Of a DNA stretch of 8,614 nt, positions 1 to 5,416 are shown in pieces. The position numbers and the translations under genes are program-made. The notes under the pieces are model-generated. The model saw only the letters and a list, made by a program, of their open reading frames with translations. It searched no databases and was not told the DNA's origin. The first letter of the stretch is position 1; each line of letters opens with the position of its first letter. The stretch spans positions 1 through 8,614 of the forward strand of contig JBLNGH010000398.1 of the NCBI GenBank assembly GCA_050264575.1. The letters run 5' to 3'. The DNA comes from DASQFI01 sp050264575. GTDB lineage: Bacteria; Acidobacteriota; Vicinamibacteria; Vicinamibacterales; SCN-69-37.

Positions 1-52
1 CTGAATGAAGACCGGGCCTTGCGTCTGAACAGCAAATCAATAATCAGAGACA

Positions 53-166
53 CGCGAGCGGGCGGGGTGGGGTTGTCCTGCAGAGCGAAGTCGGAGCGGC
101 GCGCGATCTGTGCGCGCCTGGTTGCGACTCTGAGCGAAGCAGGGCAACCCCACCCCGCCCGCGAGC
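53..166. repeat. Long imperfect palindrome (MITE/REP-like or terminator-like) with flanking direct repeats
   Basis: Bases 58-81 and 139-162 are inverted complements over 24 bp with a single G-T wobble (76/144). Inside them lies a second perfect 7-bp stem, GGCGCGC (98-104) with GCGCGCC (112-118), and a short stem AGTCG (89-93) with CGACT (125-129), so one strand could fold into a nested cruciform of about 105 nt. The octamer GAGCGAAG also occurs as a direct repeat (83-90 and 132-139). The heptamer CGCGAGC occurs at both outer edges (53-59 and 160-166), overlapping the arm ends, and could be a target-site duplication. The element starts 9 bp beyond the stop of the minus-strand MFS gene, so it could terminate or stabilise that transcript, but no clean U-tract follows. 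It is too short to encode a transposase. A non-autonomous mobile palindrome and a structural 3' end are both possible. Confidence 0.75.
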
Positions 167-170
167 CACG

Positions 171-1361
171 TTATTCAGCCGCGGCTCGCAGCGGATCGCG
201 CAGCCAGAAGAAGATCGCGGCGGCGGAAATCTGCATCACGAGACCGAAGACGACGAGCGCGGTGAGCGATTGATCGTAGAGCCAGCCCATCGCGAGGCTG
301 CCGGCGAACCAGGCGACGCCGTAGACCGCGTTGAATACACCGAAGGCGGTGCCGCGCTTGTTCATCGACACGACCTGGGCGATGCCGGCGCGGAGCGTCG
401 CATCCTGCACGCCGTGGCCGGCAGCCCAGCAGACGGCCGCGAGCACGGCCCCGGTGACGCCGCCCAGGAATCCGAGCGGCAGCGCCAGCATCGTGACGAG
501 AATGCCGACGGCGAGCACCGTCAACCCAAAGCGATCGAACAGCCGTCCACATAGGAACGCCGTCAGGCCGACGACCCCCATCGCGACGGAATAGAGCAGC
601 GGGATGTACTGCGGCGCGAACATGCCGGCCTGATCGACGTAGTGAAAACTCAGAAGACCCCAGTCGACGAAGCCGCACGCAAGCAGCGCCGACGCGACGA
701 CGTACCACCAGAACACGCGCGTCAAGGGTTGCGGCGGCTTCGGCTTCGGCGGCGTCTGCGGCACGTGCCGGAACGTCCAGGCGAGCAGAATCGCCGACAG
801 CGCGAACAGCGCGGGAATACCGAGCAGCAGAAACGCAGGCCCGTAGCCCGTCACGCGGGTCAGCGCGATCGCCATGAGCAGCGGGCCGACGACAGCGCCG
901 ATCTGATCCATGGCGGCGTGCAGGCCGAATCCGGTCCCGTGCCCGACGTGCTCGGTCGCCTCGGAGAGCAGCACGTCGCGCGCGGGACCGCGAATCGCCT
1001 TCCCCGTCCGCTCGAGCACGACGAGCAGCGTCGCCACCTGCCACGAACCGGCGAACGCCAGCGCCGGGATCGCGATCACGTTCAGGCTGTAACCGAGGAT
1101 CGCGATCGCCCAGTAGGCGTGCGTCCGGTCCGCGAGACGGCCGGAAAAGAAGCGCAGGCTCGCCGCCAGCATCTCGCCGAGCCCGGAGATGAAACCCACC
1201 TGAAACGCCGTCGCGCCGAGCGACTTCAGATACGGACCGCGAATGGCGTCCGCGCCTTCGTAGGTCATGTCGGCAAACAGACTGACGATGCCGAGGCAGA
1301 CGATGAAGCGGAAGGCCGAGCGGCGATCAGCGGCGGAAACAGCGACGGAGGAGGCGTTCAC
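171..1361 (-). CDS. MFS-family transporter, 12-TM
   Basis: A 396-residue protein, the usual size of a 12-helix major facilitator. It is hydrophobic throughout, in two halves joined by a proline/lysine-rich cytoplasmic linker at about 201-212 (PQTPPKPKPPQP). The A-motif between TM2 and TM3 reads GRLADRT (74-80) and is echoed in the second half by GRLFDRFG (272-279). Other landmarks are ADMTYEGADAIRGPYL (30-45), ERTGKAIRGPARD (117-129) and KRGTAFGVFNAVYG (335-348). These look like an uncharacterised MFS subfamily found in many environmental bacteria; the substrate cannot be deduced. The start is GTG. It is the only start codon in this frame after the upstream gene's stop, and the next Met (32) would delete TM1. 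No Shine-Dalgarno sequence is visible, so translation may depend on coupling with the gene 48 bp upstream. The family call is secure; substrate and direction of transport are unknown. Confidence 0.9.
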   Translation of the reverse strand: MNASSVAVSAADRRSAFRFIVCLGIVSLFADMTYEGADAIRGPYLKSLGATAFQVGFISGLGEMLAASLRFFSGRLADRTHAYWAIAILGYSLNVIAIPALAFAGSWQVATLLVVLERTGKAIRGPARDVLLSEATEHVGHGTGFGLHAAMDQIGAVVGPLLMAIALTRVTGYGPAFLLLGIPALFALSAILLAWTFRHVPQTPPKPKPPQPLTRVFWWYVVASALLACGFVDWGLLSFHYVDQAGMFAPQYIPLLYSVAMGVVGLTAFLCGRLFDRFGLTVLAVGILVTMLALPLGFLGGVTGAVLAAVCWAAGHGVQDATLRAGIAQVVSMNKRGTAFGVFNAVYGVAWFAGSLAMGWLYDQSLTALVVFGLVMQISAAAIFFWLRDPLRAAAE

Positions 1362-1378
1362 GCGGGACGATTCTATGA

Positions 1379-1404
1379 AACTTCGAAGTTTGAAGTTCGA
1401 AGTT
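1379..1404. repeat. Tandem heptamer repeat (GAAGTT-type) with palindrome between two minus-strand genes
   Basis: Three adjacent heptamers, CGAAGTT (1384-1390), TGAAGTT (1391-1397) and CGAAGTT (1398-1404), lie in the 48-bp gap between the GDT1-like stop and the MFS start. The first overlaps a perfect 12-bp palindrome, AACTTCGAAGTT (1379-1390). The tract is markedly less GC-rich than the flanking genes. It could be a short slippage-generated repeat, a protein-binding site or a transcript hairpin. No function can be assigned from the sequence. Confidence 0.7.
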
Positions 1405-1409
1405 CGTTC

Positions 1410-2024
1410 TCAGTCCACGAGAATCCCGAGCGTCTCGAGCACCGCGAGCACGCCGAGAACGAGGAGCGCGGCCGTGCCGACGTACCGCACCACACGCGCC
1501 GAGACGCGCGACGCAATCCACGTCCGGACGGCTGCGCCGAGCGACGCCGCGAGAATCCCCTTCGTGACCATCGCCGCCACCGCGCCCGCCCAGACGACGA
1601 TGGCGGTCGGCAGGCGCGCGGCCGCCGTCGAGACGAACTTGGCAGCCATCGCGGCGGCCGTGATCATGCCGACGTCGCCCCACTCGGAAAAAAAGATCGC
1701 CGCGAACGCGACCATCATGCCGCTGAGAATCGCCTTGTCCTTGGCCTTCTCCGGGCGCACGTCAGGCTTGCGCCACAGCATGATCGCGACGCCAATGAAG
1801 CTCGCGGCGGTGACGACCGCGACGAACGGCTTGGGCAATCGCGAAATCGCATCGCCGACGGCCACCGCCACCGCCATCTTTCCCGAGAACGCGAGCCCCA
1901 TCCCCAGCATGATCGACGCCGACGTGTAGCGGGTCGCGAGGACCCCGGTCGTATACAGCAGTTTGTCGCCGACGATTTCCGCGATGAAAACCGCGCCGTA
2001 GGTGGCCAGAAAGATCGTGAACAT
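1410..2024 (-). CDS. UPF0016 / TMEM165-GDT1-like membrane protein, putative cation (Mn2+/Ca2+) exporter
   Basis: A 204-residue, almost wholly hydrophobic protein with about six predicted helices in two related halves, the size and plan of the UPF0016/GDT1 family. Characterised members export Mn2+ or exchange Ca2+/Mn2+ for protons across the membrane. Each half should carry an E-x-G-D-(K/R)-(S/T) motif. The first half has AEIVGDKLLYTTGVLATRY (residues 15-33; E16, D20, K21), and the second has SEWGDVGMITAAAMAAKF (113-130; E114, D117). Both depart from consensus: the first has one extra residue between Glu and Gly and Leu after Lys, and the second has Val-Gly in place of the basic and hydroxyl residues. 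The halves are joined by a charged loop around 85-98. The ATG start has no clear Shine-Dalgarno. The gene follows the histidine kinase on the same strand after 67 bp. I am fairly sure of the superfamily; the ion specificity is inference. Confidence 0.75.
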   Translation of the reverse strand: MFTIFLATYGAVFIAEIVGDKLLYTTGVLATRYTSASIMLGMGLAFSGKMAVAVAVGDAISRLPKPFVAVVTAASFIGVAIMLWRKPDVRPEKAKDKAILSGMMVAFAAIFFSEWGDVGMITAAAMAAKFVSTAAARLPTAIVVWAGAVAAMVTKGILAASLGAAVRTWIASRVSARVVRYVGTAALLVLGVLAVLETLGILVD

Positions 2025-2091
2025 CGCGCGGAACTTATCGCACGAGCGATCTTGTTACGACTAGTAATAGTAGATGAGTAAGGAGCGGCAC
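2025..2091 (-). promoter_or_regulatory. A+T-richer leader upstream of the GDT1-like gene
   Basis: This 67-bp gap between the histidine-kinase stop and the GDT1-like ATG contains the least GC-rich pocket nearby (about 2052-2080). On the minus strand it has a TACTAT hexamer (2067-2072) that could be a -10 element, but no recognisable -35 lies 16-18 bp upstream. Two small hairpins are possible: TTAC/GTAA (2055-2058 with 2064-2067) and, nearer the start, ATCGC-TCGT-GCGAT on the minus strand (2037-2050). I looked for the manganese (yybP-ykoY) riboswitch often found before this gene family and did not see its conserved cores. It may be a secondary promoter or only an operon spacer. Confidence 0.3.
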
Positions 2092-3486
2092 CTACCCCTG
2101 AAACACGACCTGAATGTGGCAGCCGCCGCCGGGAGGGGCGTCGGCAATCGCAATCGTGCCGCCCAGCCGCGCGACGATCGCCTTCGCGATCGCGAGACCG
2201 AGTCCGCTGCCGTCAACCGCGATCGCGCGGGCCGTCGCGCCGCGATAGAAGCGATCGAAGACATGCGGACGGTCTGCCGGATCGATCCCGATGCCCGTGT
2301 CGATCACGTGAAGCGTGCCGGCCTGACCGGCCGGCTCGGGCTCGAGGCGCAGCGTGATGCGACCGCCGGCAGGCGTGTAGCGGATGGCGTTGGCCAGCAG
2401 GATGAGCAGCAATCGTCGCAGCGACTCCGGCGTCCCCGCGACCGCGATGGGCGCATCCGGCACCTGAAGATCGAGGTCGACGCCCGCGCGCGTGACGGCG
2501 GCGCGCACGTCATTGGCCGCGTTGCGCGCCACTTCGCCGAGATCGGCGAGAGTGCGCTCCCGTGGCTCGACGCCGGCATCGACGCGCGCCAGGGCGAGCA
2601 GATCGTCGACGAGCGCGGACATTCGCTCGGCGTGCGTCAGCACTTCGCGCAGCGCCTCGCGATATTCCTCGGGGCTGCGCTCGCGTGTCAGCGCCAGATC
2701 GGCCGTCGCGCGCACGAGCGTCACCGGGGTCCGCAGCTCGTGCGAGGCATCGGCGGTGAGCTGCGACATGTCGGACACGGCAGCTTGCAGCCGCGCCAGC
2801 ATCTCGTTGAACGTGGTCGCCAGACGCTGCAGCTCGGCGTCGGCCGTCGACGCGTCGAGCCGCCGCTCGAGGCTGCGCACGGTGATCGCCTGGACGTCCT
2901 GCGTCATCCGGTCGACCGGAACCAGCGCGCGGCCCGTTATCCAGTACCCGCCAGCGCCGGCCGCGATCACGACGGCTGGCACCAGCAGTACCAGCGCCCA
3001 CTGGAAGCGCCGCAGGGCGTCGAAGGCCTGCTCCATCGGCTCGGCCACGAGCACGTGATAGGTGTTATCGCGCGCGGTCACGATGCCCGTCGCCACCCGG
3101 AACGGTTGCCTGCCGATCTGCTGATCGGGCGCGAGTCCCGCCGGCCGGGCACCCGCCAGCTGAGCGAGCATCGTCCACCCGGGCAAAGCCGGCCGGCAGA
3201 AGACTTCGCCGTCCGCGCCCGTCACTTCGAGAAAAGTGTCACCGCTCGTGAGCTGCGCGAACTCGAGAAACTCGTCGCGAAGTCCTTCGGGCGTCAGCGC
3301 CTCGCGCTCCGCGTTCTCGACGAAGTGACGGACTCCTTCGATCTTGCCGGCAAGGGTCGCGTCCGCGGCACCGATCAGGCTCCGCCGGACGAGCCACCAG
3401 CCGCCGATCGCCAGGAGCACCATCGCCGGCGCGAGCACAGCCAGATACCAGGCGGTCAACCGCACGCGCAGCGACGGGCGCCTCAC
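2092..3486 (-). CDS. Sensor histidine kinase, transmembrane, HAMP-HisKA-HATPase
   Basis: A 464-residue kinase that autophosphorylates on His and passes phosphate to the response regulator encoded just before it. TM1 is at about 11-34, a periplasmic sensor region at about 37-160 and TM2 at about 161-184, followed by a HAMP linker (about 185-236). The HisKA H-box is ADASHELRTPV (245-255; H249). The ATPase domain has the N-box LLANAIRYTP (N366), G1 DTGIGI (396-401), F-box FDRFYRG (410-416) and G2 GSGLGLAIAK (426-435), so it looks catalytically intact. The GTG start overlaps the regulator's TGA (GTGA, 3483-3486) and is preceded at 8-nt spacing by a strong GGGAGGAG, one of only two clear ribosome-binding sites in the window. 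A longer open frame continues upstream but is out of frame with, and lies inside, the regulator gene. The sensor region shows no metal-binding cluster, so the signal is unknown. Confidence 0.95.
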   Translation of the reverse strand: MRRPSLRVRLTAWYLAVLAPAMVLLAIGGWWLVRRSLIGAADATLAGKIEGVRHFVENAEREALTPEGLRDEFLEFAQLTSGDTFLEVTGADGEVFCRPALPGWTMLAQLAGARPAGLAPDQQIGRQPFRVATGIVTARDNTYHVLVAEPMEQAFDALRRFQWALVLLVPAVVIAAGAGGYWITGRALVPVDRMTQDVQAITVRSLERRLDASTADAELQRLATTFNEMLARLQAAVSDMSQLTADASHELRTPVTLVRATADLALTRERSPEEYREALREVLTHAERMSALVDDLLALARVDAGVEPRERTLADLGEVARNAANDVRAAVTRAGVDLDLQVPDAPIAVAGTPESLRRLLLILLANAIRYTPAGGRITLRLEPEPAGQAGTLHVIDTGIGIDPADRPHVFDRFYRGATARAIAVDGSGLGLAIAKAIVARLGGTIAIADAPPGGGCHIQVVFQG

Positions 3487-4166
3487 GTCTCGGGCTCCTC
3501 CCGCAGCGAGTATCCGACGCCGCGCACGGTGTGAATCAATCGCATGCGGCCGGGCGCATCGATCTTGTGCCGGAGCGATTTCACGAAGGCGTCGAGCGTG
3601 TTGCCTTCGACCTGCCGGCCGACACCCCACACCTGTTCGATCAACGCATCGCGCGTGACGACGCGCCCCGCGTGCCGCAGGAGATGCTCGAGCAGATTGT
3701 GCTCGGTTCGTGTCAGCGCGATCGGCTGACCCGCGCGCGTCACCAGGCGAGCCGCAGAATCCAGCGTCAGATCCGCCACCTGCAGCGTGACCTGGTGTGT
3801 GGCGGGACCGCGGCGCCCGAGCGCCCGCACCCGCGCGAGCAACACGGCGAACGCGAACGGCTTCACGAGATAGTCGTCGGCGCCCGCGTCCAGGCTCGAG
3901 ACGATATCGCTGGAGGCGTCGCGCGCGGTGAGCATCAGCGCCGGAGTCCGGTCGCCTTGGGCGCGCAGCCGGCGCACGACCTCGACGCCGTCGAACCCGG
4001 GCAGCATCAGGTCGAGGATCAGCACATCGAACTGCCCGGCGCCCGCCAGGTCGACGGCCTCCGGGCCGGTCGCCGCCGCCTCCACCGCGTGCCCCTCCTC
4101 GGCGAGACCGCGCCGCACGATGGCGCGCATTCGCGGGTCGTCTTCCGCCAGGAGCAGCCGCACCAC
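3483..4166 (-). CDS. OmpR/PhoB-family response regulator
   Basis: A 227-residue transcription factor of standard length. The receiver domain (1-115) has the acidic pair D9/D10, the phospho-accepting D52 in LILDLMLPG (49-57), T80 in LMLTA and K102 in VKPF. The C-terminal winged helix (about 126-222) contains LTRTEHNLLEHLLRHAGRVV (151-170), the recognition-helix region NTLDAFVKSLRHKI (189-202) and the wing IHTVRGVGY (211-219). It is translationally coupled to the kinase through the GTGA overlap. The frame opens with two consecutive GTG codons (4166 and 4163); either could be the start, and neither has a good Shine-Dalgarno. An ATG at 4171 is out of frame. The gene is divergent from the propeller-efflux operon, so it most likely controls that operon and its own expression through the direct repeat at 4198-4216; this is inferred from context. 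Confidence 0.95.
   Translation of the reverse strand: MVRLLLAEDDPRMRAIVRRGLAEEGHAVEAAATGPEAVDLAGAGQFDVLILDLMLPGFDGVEVVRRLRAQGDRTPALMLTARDASSDIVSSLDAGADDYLVKPFAFAVLLARVRALGRRGPATHQVTLQVADLTLDSAARLVTRAGQPIALTRTEHNLLEHLLRHAGRVVTRDALIEQVWGVGRQVEGNTLDAFVKSLRHKIDAPGRMRLIHTVRGVGYSLREEPET
3495..3502 (-). promoter_or_regulatory. Ribosome binding site of the histidine kinase
   Basis: The minus-strand sequence GGGAGGAG lies 8 nt before the GTG at 3486, inside the end of the response-regulator gene. It decides the kinase start, placing it in the GTGA overlap rather than further upstream in the long open frame. Confidence 0.75.
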
Positions 4167-4197
4167 GCCATTTTCGCAGGGTCCCGCACAGCCGCAA

Positions 4198-4216
4198 TCT
4201 TCAGACGTTCTTCAGA
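4198..4216. promoter_or_regulatory. Candidate response-regulator operator: TCTTCAGA direct repeat, 11-bp period
   Basis: The octamer TCTTCAGA occurs at 4198-4205 and again, identically, at 4209-4216, giving an exact 11-bp repeat period with a 3-bp spacer. PhoB/OmpR-type winged-helix regulators bind as head-to-tail dimers on direct repeats of this period (for example the Pho box). The repeat lies in the divergent region between such a regulator (start 4166) and the efflux operon (start 4306). An 8-bp palindrome, TCACGTGA (4218-4225), follows directly. About 10 bp after the second repeat on the plus strand is GAGATA (4227-4232), a poor -10 match. The repeat is plain in the sequence; the operator role is inference. 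Confidence 0.5.
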
Positions 4217-4294
4217 TTCACGTGATGAGATAGCTGGCGAGCTTCCCTACTGATCGCCGTGACGCCCCACGCAAGCTGTGGTCTCGCCGGCAGC

Positions 4295-4300
4295 GAGGTG
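4295..4300 (+). promoter_or_regulatory. Ribosome binding site of the beta-propeller gene
   Basis: GAGGTG lies 5 nt before the ATG at 4306 and supports that start, which also gives a complete N-terminal signal/anchor segment. Confidence 0.65.
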
Positions 4301-4305
4301 CCCCC

Positions 4306-5406
4306 ATGCGCCACCGTTTCACCCTGGTATTCGGGCTCGTCAGCGCTCTGATCATCGTGCTGTTGGTCTGGCCGCTTGCCGCGGCCGTGCAAGGAACCTA
4401 CGCGAAAACCGCCGAGATTCCGGTTGGCGGCTCCCCGGCTTTCGACTACCTCAACGTCGACAGCGCCGCCAAGCGGCTGTACCTCACCAACGGTACGCAG
4501 GTCGTCGTCATCGACACCGAGAAGAACGCTGTCATTGGCAAGATCCCGGCAGGTCCCGGCGTGCACGGCATCGCAATCGCGCCGGGCGATCGCGGGTACA
4601 TCACGAACGGCGGCGAAGACACCGTCAGCATCGTCGACCTGAAGACGCTGCAGGTGCTCGACAAGGTTTCGACCAAGGGATCGGATCCGAGCGTGCGGCA
4701 GAATCCGGATGCGATCTGCTATGAGCCCAAGCAGAAGGAAATCTATGCGTTCAACCACAGCGGGAAGTCCGCGACCGTGATCGACGCGGCCGGCAAGGCG
4801 GTCGCGCAGATTCCGCTTTCGGGAACCGCGGAAACCGGCCAGGCCGATCCGGCGCTTGGACGGGTGTTCGTGAACATCGAAGACACCGATTCGATCGACG
4901 TGATCGACATCGCGACGCACAAGGTGGTCGCGAACTGGAAAGTCGCGCCGGCGTCGAGCCCGACCGGCATGGCCATCGACCTCGCGACGCACCGGCTGTT
5001 CGTCGGCGGCGGACCGAGCACCGTGATGATCGATGCGAAGACCGGCAACGTGCTCGCGAGCGCGCCCATCGTCAGCGGCACGGACGCGACGTGGTTCGAT
5101 CCGGCGATGCAGATGGTTTTCAGCTCCGGGACCGGGAACGGCGGCGGCATCACGATCATGCATGTCGATGGTCCGAGCAAGCTGACCGTGGTGCAAACGC
5201 TCGCGACTGCGCCGCGCGCGCGGACGATGGCGCTCGACACGGCCACACATCGTCTCTATGTCGCGGCACAGAAATACGCGCCCGTCGATCCCAACGCGCC
5301 GCCTCCGCCCCCTCCCCCGCCGACTGCGACAGGACGCGGCCGGCCTGCAGGACCGCCGGCCATTCCGGACTCGTTCCACGTGATCGTGTTCGGGATGTCG
5401 AAATAG
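4306..5406 (+). CDS. YncE/YVTN-type beta-propeller protein, exported or membrane-anchored
   Basis: A 366-residue protein with basic residues (MRHR) followed by a hydrophobic segment at about 6-27 (LVSALIIVLLVWPLAAA), which is either a signal peptide ending near AAA-VQ or an anchor. The rest is a run of beta-propeller repeats, with recurrent units such as RLYLTNGTQVVVIDTEKN (57-74), GYITNGGEDTVSIVDLKT (97-114), IYAFNHSGKSATVIDAAG (146-163), VFVNIEDTDSIDVIDIATHK (187-206), RLFVGGGPSTVMIDAKTG (230-247) and RLYVAA (316-321). I count six or seven blades. In the last blade, between RLYVAA and the closing strand FHVIVFGM (357-364), sits a proline-rich insert with eight consecutive prolines (332-339). 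Such propellers act as periplasmic scaffolds or binding proteins; no catalytic residues are evident. It heads the efflux operon, only 10 bp before the outer-membrane factor, so an accessory or sensing role for the pump is plausible but unproven. Confidence 0.88.
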   Translation: MRHRFTLVFGLVSALIIVLLVWPLAAAVQGTYAKTAEIPVGGSPAFDYLNVDSAAKRLYLTNGTQVVVIDTEKNAVIGKIPAGPGVHGIAIAPGDRGYITNGGEDTVSIVDLKTLQVLDKVSTKGSDPSVRQNPDAICYEPKQKEIYAFNHSGKSATVIDAAGKAVAQIPLSGTAETGQADPALGRVFVNIEDTDSIDVIDIATHKVVANWKVAPASSPTGMAIDLATHRLFVGGGPSTVMIDAKTGNVLASAPIVSGTDATWFDPAMQMVFSSGTGNGGGITIMHVDGPSKLTVVQTLATAPRARTMALDTATHRLYVAAQKYAPVDPNAPPPPPPPPTATGRGRPAGPPAIPDSFHVIVFGMSK

Positions 5407-5416
5407 GCTGCCCGGC

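Larger units (their letters stand above)
4167..4305. promoter_or_regulatory. Divergent intergenic region of the two-component system and efflux operon
   Basis: These 139 bp separate the regulator (leftward) from the propeller gene (rightward) and must hold promoters for at least one, probably both, operons. Visible in it are the TCTTCAGA direct repeat (4198-4216), the palindrome TCACGTGA (4218-4225) and the ribosome-binding site of the propeller gene. I find no pair of -35/-10 hexamers convincing enough to name on either strand, which suits activator-dependent promoters. Confidence 0.55.

Noticed and set aside
1..57. Possible gene at the left edge, e.g. a minus-strand frame starting GTG at 53 and open to the window end, or plus-strand frames entering the palindrome
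   Set aside because: At most 17 codons are visible, with no ribosome-binding site and no recognisable residues. The plus-strand frame runs through the palindrome and into the antisense of the MFS gene.
2025..2091. Manganese (yybP-ykoY) riboswitch before the GDT1-like gene
   Set aside because: The gap is short and lacks the conserved paired-loop cores of that riboswitch; only small hairpins are present.
642..3534. Two long plus-strand frames (642-2081 and 2074-3534) antisense to the MFS, GDT1-like and kinase genes
   Set aside because: Their translations are Arg/His/Asp-rich with no domain or membrane segments, as expected of the antisense of GC-rich genes. The minus-strand frames carry complete, recognisable families.
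3487..4197. N-terminal extension of the kinase frame to 4197 (701 codons)
   Set aside because: The extension is the out-of-frame shadow of the response regulator. The GTG at 3486 has a strong Shine-Dalgarno and gives a normal kinase length.
4201..5379. 392-codon minus-strand frame antisense to the propeller gene
   Set aside because: Low-complexity Arg/Asp-rich product with no motif; the plus strand encodes a propeller with signal sequence and ribosome-binding site.
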